NCBI GenBank assembly: GCA_036937835.1
Contig: CM072879.1
Span: 5,804,001 to 5,868,000 of the forward strand
DNA length: 64,000 nucleotides
Reading direction: 5' to 3'
Source of the DNA: Pampus argenteus
Lineage: Eukaryota > Chordata > Actinopteri > Scombriformes > Stromateidae
The notes below the pieces were generated by a model. That model was given only the letters and a program-made list of their open reading frames with translations. It did no database searches and was not told where the DNA came from. Made by a program: the position numbers and the translations under genes. Below are positions 51,501 to 62,596 of this stretch, piece after piece. The first letter of the stretch is position 1, and the number at the start of each line of letters is the position of its first letter.

Positions 51501-52505
51501 TCCACAACCTCAAACAGTCACACACCAAACTCCATTATGGCCAAGACCAATTACGGGAGCAATTATTATAAAATGGAAGACATACAAGACCACTGATAAT
51601 CTCCATAAATATGGGGCTCCATGCAAGATCTCACCCTGTGGGGTCAAAATGATTACAAGAACAATGATCAAAAATCCCAGAACTACACGGACAGACCTGC
51701 AGAATGACCTGCAGAGAACTGGGACCAAAGTAACAAAGGCTCAACCCCCCATAGAAAATCCCAGCCCAGCAACAACCCAAAACATCACTGCTCTACAGGA
51801 GATCTGCATGGAGGAATGGGCCAAAATACCAGCAACAGTGTGTGAAAACCTTGTGAAGACTTACAGAAAACGATTGACCTCTGTCACTACCAACAAACGG
51901 AACTTGCACAATTGGTGGCTGACTAAATACTTTTTTGCCCCACTGTAAGTTTGTCTCATCAGATAACAATATGTTTCACATTATCCACAGCCCAAGAACC
52001 TTCCTTACCGGTTTGGTTGGAAAATGATTGCTATCACGAATATGATGTAAACCACAGTTTCTGGTGTTATAGTCAGACATATCATACCTCCAATCATCCA
52101 AGAGGTGCCTACGAGAACTGCCAAAGAGGTGCTTTTGAGAGAGGACAGTCATTATTTGCATAACAGGTTACTTGTCAGGAATACAAACAAGCCCTTTTAA
52201 CATTTAACCTTCATTGGAATGAGTCGGAAACTACTTTTACATATGACATCAAAATGTTCAACACTGTAGCGCGCACCACCATCATACTACACTACACTAC
52301 ACTACACTACTTAAAGGTTTATTGTTTGTTTTCCCAGATCAGTGTTTTTGGGTTTGGAGCAGACAAAAATGGAAACTGGAATCATTACTTTGAACCGCTT
52401 AAAAACAAACGGCTGAGAACTGGACAACATCCTGGATCGCTGGAATATAAATTCATTGAATCACTACATGAAAAGAAGAAAATTCATTTTTATAAAGCAT
52501 TGTAA
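48599..52505 (+). CDS. st3gal1l: st3gal1-like alpha-2,3-sialyltransferase, gene B
   Basis: Six coding exons: 48,599-48,838; 49,546-49,742; 49,902-50,069; 50,282-50,321; 50,472-50,591; 52,338-52,505. They total 933 bases, giving 310 residues with the same exon lengths as gene A. It starts MLTGKRIIM with a membrane anchor at about 9-24. The stem has CACQKC. Sialylmotif L is identical in its core (CRTCAVVGNSGNL, GTKTTHH). Motif S contains YPSTGFLTVALSTQMCDE. Motif III is HYFE, and motif VS is H286-x4-E291 (HPGSLE). The C-terminus is the most divergent of the three (FIESLHEKKKIHFYKAL). The 40-base micro-exon acceptor has lost its pyrimidine tract, and intron 5 holds nested transposons; both could affect splicing. 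The protein is predicted to be catalytically competent. The role is inferred from the family, as for gene A. Confidence 0.9.
50661..52035 (-). mobile_element. Tc1-like transposon fragment, split by another element
   Basis: Minus-strand transposase remnants occur in order from right to left. NILLSDETN (51,950-52,000) holds the first catalytic aspartate; after the nested insertion come KHGGGSVMFWGAISW (about 51,090) and WPAQTPDLNITE (about 50,860). Several stops and frame breaks are present and the N-terminal DNA-binding half is missing. The left edge is where similarity to gene A's intron stops (about 50,661); the right edge is approximate. It lies in the last intron of gene B. Confidence 0.8.
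51195..51945 (+). mobile_element. nested, internally deleted Tc1-like transposon
   Basis: Inverted ends begin CAGTGGGGCAAAAAAGTATT and match over at least 46 bases with one mismatch. They are flanked by TA at 51,193-51,194 and 51,946-51,947. Remnants of both ends of a Tc1-type transposase (LQRTGTKVTK near the front; EEWAKIPATVCENLVKTYRK near the end) are joined with the catalytic middle missing. It sits inside the older Tc1 fragment, directly after that element's DETN motif. Confidence 0.9.
52286..52311. repeat. (CTACA)n pentanucleotide repeat
   Basis: About five copies of CTACA just upstream of the last exon of gene B. It is absent from the corresponding place in gene A. Confidence 0.85.
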
Positions 52506-52673
52506 CTTTTGTTTTTGTTCTCTCTTTTACAAACTTTTGTTTTAACAAATAGTTGGAAAAAGATGCTTTGCAATTGTTGTGGCTATTTGTGTCGGCACCA
52601 AAGTTCCAGAGCTCAATTTATGAACTTGACCATAACATTGTCCCACAGTTTTAGGACGACATGCATGAAAAAT

Positions 52674-52935
52674 ACACTACTCAAAAAAATAAAAGGGAAC
52701 ACTAAAATAACACAACGTAGACCCATCTGAAAGAAATATACCTATTAAATACGTTGTTCTTTACATAGTTGAATGTGCTGGCAAATCACACAAAAATCTA
52801 TGGAAATCAAATGTATTAACCCATGGAGGTCTGTTTGTCCACTTTAATTTTGAGTGTGACACCAAATCCACACTACAGGCTGATCCAACTTTGATCTTGA
52901 ATGTCCTTTTATAAAAACCTCCTTTATTGAAGGTG
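52674..52935 (+). repeat. dispersed DNA-transposon-like repeat fragment
   Basis: Starts TACTCAAAAAAATAAAAGGG and contains CTTTACATAGTTGAATGTGC and CACACTACAGGCTGATCCAA, a sequence commonly seen at the end of a repeated fish DNA element. Only one end is present, right after gene B's stop codon, so it may lie within its 3' untranslated region. Confidence 0.45.
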
Positions 52936-54519
52936 TCTTGCTAATTTCATATAATTTCCACCTGTTGTCTAAACTATTTGCACAACAGCATGTGAAATTG
53001 AGATTTCACAGAAGTGTTTGACTTGGAGTTGCATTGTGTGTGTGTTTTAGTGTTTTCTTATTTAATCGAAAGCAGCTCATGTCTGACTACACAAAGACTG
53101 TCAAGAGGTTAAGTTGGTATAGCTAACATGTTTTTAAGTGTGTGTATCCAAGCAGTGCTGCAAGAAAAACACACAGTTAGTGAAACGTAACACTCAATTA
53201 GCAAAACATCAGCCCGGATCTGCATTCACAGCCTCACACTCTTTGCAAAGCACTAAACACTCTTATCTACATTAGACACCGAAATCTAACATGATATATG
53301 ATTCGTACTATATTCTATTTATAACATGTTTTATTTTGATTTGCAGTGCAATCTCTGAAAATGTATTGACTAATTTATTTTGACAGAATGAACCCTATCT
53401 TTAAAATCATGCTGACAAATATGTAATTATTGAGACTTGAGAGAGGGTATGGGTATATGGGGGTTTTATCTTTTCTTACTGTATATACTGTATATAAAGC
53501 AAAAATAAAATAAAAAACTGATTACAAATAAAGTTGTGACTCTTAAGTTGTTTGATCACATGCCACATACATGTTAACCTCTGCTGCAGCACACCACCCG
53601 GGTAACAGCAAGTCACAGCATGCAGGTCTTAATGGTTTTATTCACACTAAAAGATGACAAAGGAAAAAAGCATATTGATTAATAACTAAATTGGACACAC
53701 ACACACACGGCAAACTAAATCAACTACAAATAAACACTGCATAGACAGTTTATTTCTAACTCAATTTTAGAAAAGCACAATAACTCTAAATTTGATTAAC
53801 AAAATGAACTGCAAGGCTCTTGATTTTTCGTGTTATTTAATTATGAAAATTGTGACTGAATGTGAACGTAAATGAGAGAGAAAAGCAGAAACGGGAAAAG
53901 GTGTTAAGTTAGAAGACTCTTAAACTGTTACACAATGATGTGTCAATACATTTCCAATAAATACCAAAATAATGAGGTCTGAAATATATGCAGTGTCACC
54001 ATGTGACCAGAGCAGGCTGAATTTAGATCTACGCAAAAGACATTATAGCTCCAAATTAAAACATCTCTGGTCACATGGTAATTCACACTAAGCATGTGAC
54101 ACTGCATAGATTTCGTCAGCACACGTTTGATGACAGTGATAGTCGTGTATTAGTGAGATATGTCAGGAAAAACAGAAAAGCAACTTTGACTGACTGAGAA
54201 TGTCAATGAGATAGAGAAGAGAACATTGAATTGTGACAAACAAGCAGGAAAAAAAGAAATCAGGAAAGGGGCAAACACTTTTTCACACTACTGTATGTCT
54301 GAAAGCAAGTCTAGTCAAGAAGGAGATGATCAACCTGGGGGTGGCACTTGGGGCAGGGCAGGGCCAACAGGATTGATGCCAGGCAGGTGTGGAGGGAAAA
54401 GCAGGCTGGAGGAGGAGCACATGAAAACAGGAGGGGGGGAAAAAAAAAACACAACCAGAAAACCAAAAATCTCAAACCATAATCCTCTCTCCTAAATATC
54501 ACAGCAACATAATAAACAT
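52936..54519 (+). other. 3' flank of gene B, duplicated from the gene A flank
   Basis: 53,560-53,700 matches 42,830-42,975. 54,300-54,440 matches 44,620-44,780 in inverted orientation (shared AGGAGGAGCAC and CAGGTGTGGAGGG on opposite strands). CAAATAAAG at about 53,525 is a possible polyadenylation signal. No coding exon was recognised. Confidence 0.55.
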
Positions 54520-55104
54520 TAGTGGTGGGCCGTTAACGGCGTTAGTTAATCCGTTAATCTATTACCAAAATTGGGTTTGGAGCTAGGTCCTATAATAAGC
54601 AAACTGATGACTATCAACGTGATATTTTAGCGCGGATGTATAAATGGCTGAATTGCACTGTAGGGGGCGAGAACTAGCGCCTGTGAATTACCCGAACTAC
54701 CACACCAAACGTGATAGTCTATCATGGATGCAGCCACGAAGCCGCAAGGCTTGCTTCAGGGAAAATTCATTTTTAAGAGGCTTCCCGGTGGTGGTATTAA
54801 CAACAGTAAGGTTGTGTGCACCTTATGCAGAATTGGTTCACTGTAGGAGTTCTTCCAGTCTCAAATACCACCTGGACGCAAAGCATCCCTTTGCTATAAG
54901 CAGTCAGTGATGCATTTTGCAAACTGATGCATTTTGGCTCCTGTTTTAATGCATCCCCTGGATTAAGAAACCCGTTCTCAAAGACTTACTTTTGGTCAGT
55001 ACTTAGGTATTTCGCATTCTGAACGAGCCATTTTAATCTAGATTAATTTCAAGATTTCAGTGAGATTAATCTAGATTAAAAAATGTAATCTATGCCCACC
55101 AATA
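54520..55104 (+). mobile_element. short hAT deletion derivative
   Basis: Ends TAGTGGTGGGC and GCCCACCAATA form an inverted pair. They are flanked by imperfect 8-bp duplications (ATAAACAT and ATTAACAT), as expected for hAT elements. Just inside is the start of the hAT protein (ATGGATGCAGCCACGAAG at about 54,725), a KVVCTLC BED-finger half and then SSSSLKYHLDAKHPF after a frame break. After that the interior is deleted straight to the 3' end. It is a shortened relative of the element at 62,597. Confidence 0.85.
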
Positions 55105-57521
55105 ATTAACATACAAGCCAAGATAATGAACAACACAAATCTGAAAGACTGATACTGTCAAATCATTTTACTATGTTGGATACGTACAGAAAATCCACCT
55201 TCTGCCAACTAAAGAGTCCCCTTCAGTCTATCCATCAGTAGAGAACAGAGCCAGACTATTTTATTTATGATATTATAATGAATGATATGATTATAATTGA
55301 GTCCAGTCAATCCACACTGGACCAGATGTCAGGCTTCAGAGCCACAGTAAGTCTACATCTAAAAAAAAAAAAAAAAAAAAATTAAAGATGGTACTGTATT
55401 TATCAAGAAAAGTTGAATAATAGCACTCTGCCAAAATTGCTTTAATTAAATTAAATCAAAGTAAAATACTAAATAAAAATAAATACTAAATCTTTCAATA
55501 AATTTGAGTGCACACCCCTCATGAAGCAACCTCTCATGGACGTTGATATTCCATGATAACCACTGGTTACATGAGAGCAAACCAAGCAAAACAATGCACT
55601 GTTTTTAAAACTATTCAAAATCAGCTAAATATCAGTTTATCTAAGGTAAACAGAGAGCATGCAAACATTAAGGTAAATTAAGGCTCATACAAAATCGGAG
55701 GACAGAGTCAGAACCTACAGACATTAAGACAAGACATCAAACATGATGTGACATGTAGGGTTTGGTGAAGTGTGTTTGTAAAGGTGAAGGGCTAATGAGT
55801 AATAACAAAAATGTAATAATAATTGAAGGTGCAGGCAAGGGAGAGGACCAATGGGCAGAGTCCACCCTTGAAATATAACCATAAACAGATTTTATTATTG
55901 TTGACAAAAAGGATTTGGGTTAGGGTTGTGGGACTTGCAGCAGTAGATCTGGAGATCAGAGCAGGAGCATTTCTGTATGTATTTTAAATATTAAGGAATT
56001 GGCCAACAAAATATTTAAAACATTATGACATGTGAAGAGTAGGTCTGTATGCATTACAGGCCAAAGTTAATGCAACTATTCATGTGAAATGATTCTTATT
56101 GTTTTCAATAAACAGAGCTTTAAGGAAGCTGAAACAAGTTGTAGCTGTACACTCACGTCAGCTCATATCAAACGTGCAACGATCACAGCACACATCCAAT
56201 GTGCTGTCTCCCAGCTATTACAGGGAGAAGTAAAAGAGCACTCTCTATGTGTCAACATATACGGTGTCAGGATTATTTTCTGCAACAGGCAGGTTAATGG
56301 CCGATCCACAGAGACTGAGTTCTTCAGAGTATAGAACCAGAACATTTAAAAGGTTGCTAACAAGTATTAACGGTTAACAGTAACAGTTCATCTATCAAAT
56401 TTAAATACATTAACTGTTCTGTGTCATTTTTTTTTTTTTCTTAATTTACAAAATAATTATTTTGTTTGAAAAAAACATCAAAAACTAATGAAAAACACCC
56501 ATCACAATTCCCTATGACTTAGTGACATCATCACGTCGTCTTTTTCCCCAAGGACTTTCAGATCATTATAATGCATAATGAGGAAGATGGAAAAGCAGCA
56601 AATTCTCATATTTGAAAAACTTGAAACCTTTTTAATAGTTTGCATTTTTAGCATTAAATGACCTAAAATAATTGACCCAAAATCTTTGTCATTCATTTTC
56701 AGTGTATCGACTAATCAAATAATACAGATAAATTATTATATTATACTATGCATGCGCGCGTTTCAAGTCTTAACCTTCAAGTCTCAAGCAAGTCGAGTCC
56801 CTGCTATAAGTTAAGCTGTTGCTCAGATCAAACAAGTCAGAAGCAAATCACACAAGATTTTGATGATCTACTCCACATTTAGTTAAAAGACAATTGCTAT
56901 GAATTTTGTTTTTAACATTGTTGTAAACTGTTGCAGCCTATCATGCAAGGTGTTGGTCTTGGGCGCACAGACTGTGTGGCCGTCTCTGTGCGCATCTGTT
57001 ATTTTGGTTCATGTATGTGCAACAGTGCAAGAAGTTAATATGCAAAAGGGCTGGATAAAGGAGAATATAGATCAGCAGGTGTGATTATTACTCCCTCAGC
57101 CAGTCACATCACTGCTCTTATGGCTCTGAAACCGCTGAGCCAATCACAGTTAAATATGATAACAAACAAGAGAGCTTTTTCTTCTTGTCACAACATACAT
57201 GAACACACGTCATACATAACTTCAACGTATCTCACATCTCGAATTTGAATTCTAATTCAGATCATTACCTCACATCTCTGTTCTTCCCACGTAAACTTCC
57301 CATCACAGCCAGCTTTCTTTTTTCGCTTGACCACCAGTCAAACACGTAACCACAAATGGCCAAATTAACATTCTTTCCAACCAAATCTTAAAACAAAAGC
57401 AAATATTACTTTAATTGACAGAGACTGACACAAACACAATGACTCCCGATACACCTTCCATTAACATATGTCCCACCCTCTGAACACATTTTAATGCAAG
57501 TTGTAAAGAGAGAAACAAATG
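55105..57521. other. spacer between genes B and C
   Basis: 55,556-55,960 repeats 44,098-44,430 downstream of gene A (CTGGTTACATGAGAGCAAAC, GACAAAAAGGATTTGGGTT), in the same direction. The rest shows no exon or known element. The point where the inverted gene C unit starts must lie here, between about 55,960 and 57,480. Confidence 0.5.
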
Positions 57522-60500
57522 TTACTGTCCTTTAAAAAAAGTGATTGTCTGCTTTTCGTGTAGTTGTTGAATAACTTGATATTCAAGTGTTCCAGCGTGC
57601 TGTCCAGTTCTCAGCCGTTTGTTTTTGAGCGGTTCAAAGTAATGATTCCAGTTTCCATCTCTGTCTGCACCAAACCCAAAAATATTGACCTGGAAAAAAA
57701 AAAAAAAACAGAAACAATATTTTAAAGGGTGCAAATATTGATAGTAATTTGAATAACTGCTCTTTAAATTTTTCATTTTAAAATCTGAGCATATTCTAAC
57801 TTAGATTTCTTAATGTAATTCTGTGTTATGGTGGTGCAGTCTACAGTGTTACGAATTTTTGGAACATTTTCTTGTCTTGTTATAATCATCATATCCAAAA
57901 AGTTAGAGTTTCTGACTCATTCCAATGAAGGTTAAATGTTTGTTTTCCTGACCAGTGACCTGTTATTTGAATAATGTCCTGTCCTTTCTCAAAAAGCACA
58001 GCTGGAAGTCACAAAGATGTTACTACAAAACCTCTTTGGCAGTTCTCGTAGGCACCTCTTGGATGTTTGGAGGTACAATATGTCTGACTTTAACACAAGA
58101 AATTGAGATTGTATAATGTCACTCGTATATAAACATTTGCTTGTGTGTCCTCATACACATGGACGAAATAAAACACGTAATTTAACGCTCATTCAAATAA
58201 CGTACGTTGTCATGTCAGATCACAGTTCATTTCGAGAGCAGAGGGGGAATCTGCACTCCAAACCTGTAGAGGGCACCCACAAACAGGAACTGAACAGGTG
58301 CTCTCTACAGGAACTCTCTATAGGCACCATATTTGCCTGCGCACCCACTAGGAAAAGCATGGCATGAAATGTGTGGATGCTGCTAACCTCCTCACTAGCT
58401 CTTGGAAGTCAAGACCACATTTGATTGCTGTTAAACTCCTCACTTACCTGAAGAAAAGACCACAACTCCGGATCAATACAGAAGACGCAACTGGTATGGA
58501 GTGAGCAACTTTGGTTGATTGATTGATGTAATGAAGTCATGCTTCAACTCAAGCTCCACAACTGGAGTGAATTATTAAGTGATGCTATGCAATTATTATT
58601 TGTGAATAATGGTGAGTTTGATTAAGTGATGATGACTTTATGTAACTGTTTGAAACCCTAAGTTAACTTAAATTACTGGTTCAAGGTTTGTTTGAGGATA
58701 CCTTTGAAAGAAAACATTTACTGTGGAATTATTATTATTTATTTATTTCTGTTTCTTGAAAGTTATCAACCTATTCTATTCATCACCTTAAAATCCGTCA
58801 GTTATTCAACTGAAAACATCAACCCAACCCAACGTTAAGAAAAAGAATGGAAAATGGGAAGAATTGAGTTGTCCTTTGCATCTCTTGAAGATTGATCAAG
58901 CAGTTTATCAAGTTTGGGCAGAGTTGTGGTCACAAAAACGCACAGAACTTGACGTCCGTATATTTAATTTTTCTCTCAAAAAAAACGTTTTTTTTTTACT
59001 AATTTTACTAATTGTTAATGATGAATCAGTGCTTTGCTATTTACATTGCCAATAATAAGCTAAGGAAATTACAAAACCTTTGGAAATCAACCTACCTCAT
59101 CACACATCTGCGTGCTGAGAGCCACAGTCAGAAAGCCAGTGGATGGATAATTCCCCTTCTTTTTCAGCCACTTTTCATGAACATACTTCATGAAAGCTGG
59201 GTTGAGGATCATCACCTGTTATGAATCACACAGCCCAAAACTGACATTTATGAACTAACGCGTTCTGCATCGAATGCACAAAACAATGCCGTTTATTCCC
59301 GATTGACTTATCAGAAATATGTAAGATTCATGCAATATCATTTAGATTACTCACCAAATCTTTGTTAGCAATCCTCTCCACAGCCTTGGTTTCTCTGTTG
59401 AAGGTGACATTAGTCGTCAAATTTAATAGACAAAGAAATTATTACAAACTATCACTGACACTAATTACAAAGCATTAGTTTATTTGATTTAAATTCTTCC
59501 ATTTCTGAACATTAACGTTATTCTTCAGTTAACATGTCTCAGGCGTCCGCATTTGGGTCCAACTCTCTTACGTTTTGTGACAAGTTAGCGTTTTAGCGTC
59601 TTTTAGTTCACTCTCAAGAGTCTGATCAACTGACTTTATGCTACCACAAAATTAACAACTAGCTGGTCAACATAGCAGAGCATCTAGAAGCTAAAGAGCA
59701 GGATATTTCCCATTCTTACGCTCATTGGGTGTGCAAGAAACATTGTTCAGCCTGTGCTACATGCGTACGTCCATGTCAATGTTTTGTTTACACATACCAC
59801 AGCTTCACCTCATGGTTTAATTTTCTCAGGATGACACTTTAACAGCTGAGCTAAAACTGAATAGTAATAAAAAAAACATTTTACCACTCTAAAGCATAGT
59901 TGTTAAAACCTGATATTTTGTACAAACAAATCTATGCAATACAATTACGTTTACCCAGCTCAAGTTTTCACTACGATTGACCACACAGATGTAGATTTGT
60001 AATGTCAACGGACAGAGATACACGTAGTAGCTCTGTATTAGCACTTACCCTGGGGTGAAGGTTTTGATGAGCCACAGTAAATGATCTATCCTGAATGGAA
60101 ACAGCACGAGATGAGTGGTGTCATCCAGATTGGTTGAACTCTGTGGATACATTACATGATGAGTTGTTTTGGTCCCAACATCTTCTTCGTAGCCTTTGGT
60201 AGGGCCATGGTTCATTCTAAATGGTACATGGGGATATGTGTTAAATATCATGTAGTTTAAGGACAATTATGTATTTTTTGTTTGTGACGCCAGATGGGAA
60301 TTTTGTGTCAACATCAGTGTTTTTAGTATGGATGAGCAGAGACACTCTACTCTGATATTTTTTTTATTTATTTTATTTTTTTGTTTCAAAGCCAGTCAAA
60401 CATGGAACAAGAGAGAATTAAATGACTCTTTTCAACATGCCAAAATGACGTAGGCAATTATTTTAAGAGGGTGACGATATTTTGTCCTTACTTGCCTTAT

Positions 60501-61198
60501 TACGATATCATGAAAATCAATCAGAGCTCCATAATGGGATCCCTTCAAATTCCCAGAATTCCCCACCACTGCACAAGTCCTGCAGCGGTCAGGGCTGGAC
60601 TTTATAAGAGATGGGATGGGTGGAAACATCGGAAACAGGTTGTTCACTGTCGTATTGTAGAAACTGTAGCTGCGTCTTTCCAACTGTATTCGCTGAGACG
60701 CATAACAAATAAATGGACACGTCATGATTAATAAAACCCAATCAAGAAGCGTACATGTGTCTGTCATTGTTTTCAAGAGTCCCAAATGTTTCAAACTAAA
60801 ATGGGATCAGTTTCCATCTCCATTTTTATTAGTTGCAAAACATCGGAATAGTGTGGACACTAGACATAAACAAACAAAACAACTTGCCAACACTTAACAG
60901 CTTACACTAAACAGGTTCCTATTAGTGGAATATTATATAGAGGTAAGTTGACATTTACCTTCCACCACTTGAAATCATCTTCCGGGATGACATAGTTTCG
61001 TGACAAAAAGGGCTGAGGAGATGCATTGATAAGCTCCTCAAACAATGGATCACCCTCTGTTAAACATTTCTGACAGCCACAATGTCTTCTCTCCTGATAA
61101 ATTACAAATAAATTCCACGTAGATGTTGAAAACATCATGCAGGCAGTGATACACAGTAGGGTAATGACAAATATGGTTCTTTTCATTCTGGAAAGCAT
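57522..61198 (-). CDS. st3gal1l: st3gal1-like alpha-2,3-sialyltransferase, gene C (inverted)
   Basis: Six coding exons in transcript order: 61,198-60,959; 60,692-60,496; 60,216-60,049; 59,394-59,355; 59,215-59,096; 57,689-57,522. They total 933 bases, giving 310 residues. It starts MLSRMKRTIFVITLLCITAC; the anchor is about 8-24. The stem has CGCQKC. Sialylmotif L (CRTCAVVGNSGNL, GTKTTHH), motif S (NPAFMKYV, YPSTGFLTVALSTQMCDE), motif III HYFE and motif VS HAGTLE are all intact. The sequon at 178 is lost (DDTT). The intron after the motif L exon begins GCAAGT, not GT, so it is a GC-AG intron; the nearby GTAAGG would shift the frame. The second intron is short (266 bases against 1,320 in A). 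The 5' exon acceptor is at 61,231. The function is the same family role as gene A. Confidence 0.9.
58110..59095. other. st3gal1l: large last intron of gene C
   Basis: 57,690-59,095 lies between the motif S exon and the last exon of gene C. 57,930-58,110 is related to 52,060-52,215 of gene B, showing ancestral intron sequence. The rest has no recognisable gene or complete transposon. Confidence 0.6.
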
Positions 61199-62000
61199 CT
61201 CGGCAGCGTGTTCTTGTATGAGGAACAGATCTGTGGATAAAATGAGTGGTGAAATATGTCATGTCATTTTAGTCACACCCATTTATGTTGGCAGCCTTTA
61301 CTGGTGTTACTAATAGCTTAGAAGCTTATGGTATTCAAGAAAATTTCTCACATTTGGCAATAATGTTTAAACTGGAGTCATATTTGATTAAACACTAGTA
61401 AAATAATATAACAGCGGTAACGTAATAAAATAATAAATACAATTCAAAAGAAATTTAAACACTGGCAATGAGGAAGAAAAAGTTTAAGAGGTTACATAAC
61501 AATAAAGGGGAAGATGTGTAATAGTTGGTACATTACAGCGTCACTTAAATAATAAAATGACTTTAAAATATTGTTTCAAATATATTTTTGTCATGTAGTG
61601 TCTTCTACGTTGAAAATATATTCTTGTCCATAGTGTTATTCCAGAAAACGGCACAGATATATTTTATTTCAGCCATTCGAGTTGATTGCTGGGAATAGGA
61701 TTTTGCATTTAAACGTTCAACTCTTCAAAAAACTATATATTGTGCTGCTGTATGCAAGGTCTCTTCCACTTGTCTTGTCTTGTTCTTGCCATAAGGCGTC
61801 AACACTGATGAACAGCTGGCATTCTGTGAGGATTAACTATGCCAAGCCTTATTTTCATTGGAAACAATGCATTATAGTGTAGAGAAATTATTTAACTAAA
61901 TTTTACAAGAGAAATGTTGTCTCGTTCCTTGTACTATGTGTACTGTGATGATTCCCTCCCAGCCTCAGTACAAAATACGAGAGTACGAAAAAAATCTCAC

Positions 62001-62160
62001 CTTTAACTCCAACACTGGCAGAACTGGCCGGTATACCCTGTTCCTCTTTTCCTCTGTCAACACCGACATATGAACTCATCAAACTGAAAACAATCCTATG
62101 TGAAACAATATAAGAGGATTTTGTGATGAGGGCGTGTTTTTAAAATACAATCCTGTCAAT
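62001..62160 (-). promoter_or_regulatory. possible promoter and first exon of gene C
   Basis: On the minus strand a GAGTTAAAG-GTGAGA donor (exon edge at 62,001) follows a stretch with an AT-rich TTATATTG about 90 bases upstream. The position fits a 5' untranslated exon about 770 bases upstream of the coding exon. Similarity to the first exons of A and B is not obvious, so this is tentative. Confidence 0.25.
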
Positions 62161-62596
62161 CGTACAATGAAATGCATTCCTGCAGGTTTAGTTGTTGTAG
62201 TACCCGTCACTGTTTGTAATACTCAGAGACTGGGTTGTCATGATTATCATGAGACTTATGATTTCAGTCAACAACATATTTAAAGTGGTAGGTGTTGGGT
62301 GCACAGACACTGTAGGTTTCTCCAAAGATATTTCATTGAAACCATTGCACACCACTACTATGTCTGTTGGGTTGATTTGAATGAATGATTTGAATGTCCC
62401 TGTCTGCTGGCTTGTTAGTGACAGGCCACTGTAACACTGCCCCCCTTCCCCAAGCTATTTAAATAAATACTTAACATTTATATGGTCATACATTTCGGAT
62501 CAAGGCTGTTATTTTCAAGGGAGATGCATTTGGGGATGAAGTGGAATGTAAAAGCAACTAGAACATGCATGACTTGTCTTATGAATATATTATTAG
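62161..62596. other. spacer, nothing recognised
   Basis: AT-rich sequence between the gene C upstream region and the hAT element. No open frame or repeat of note was seen. Confidence 0.5.
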
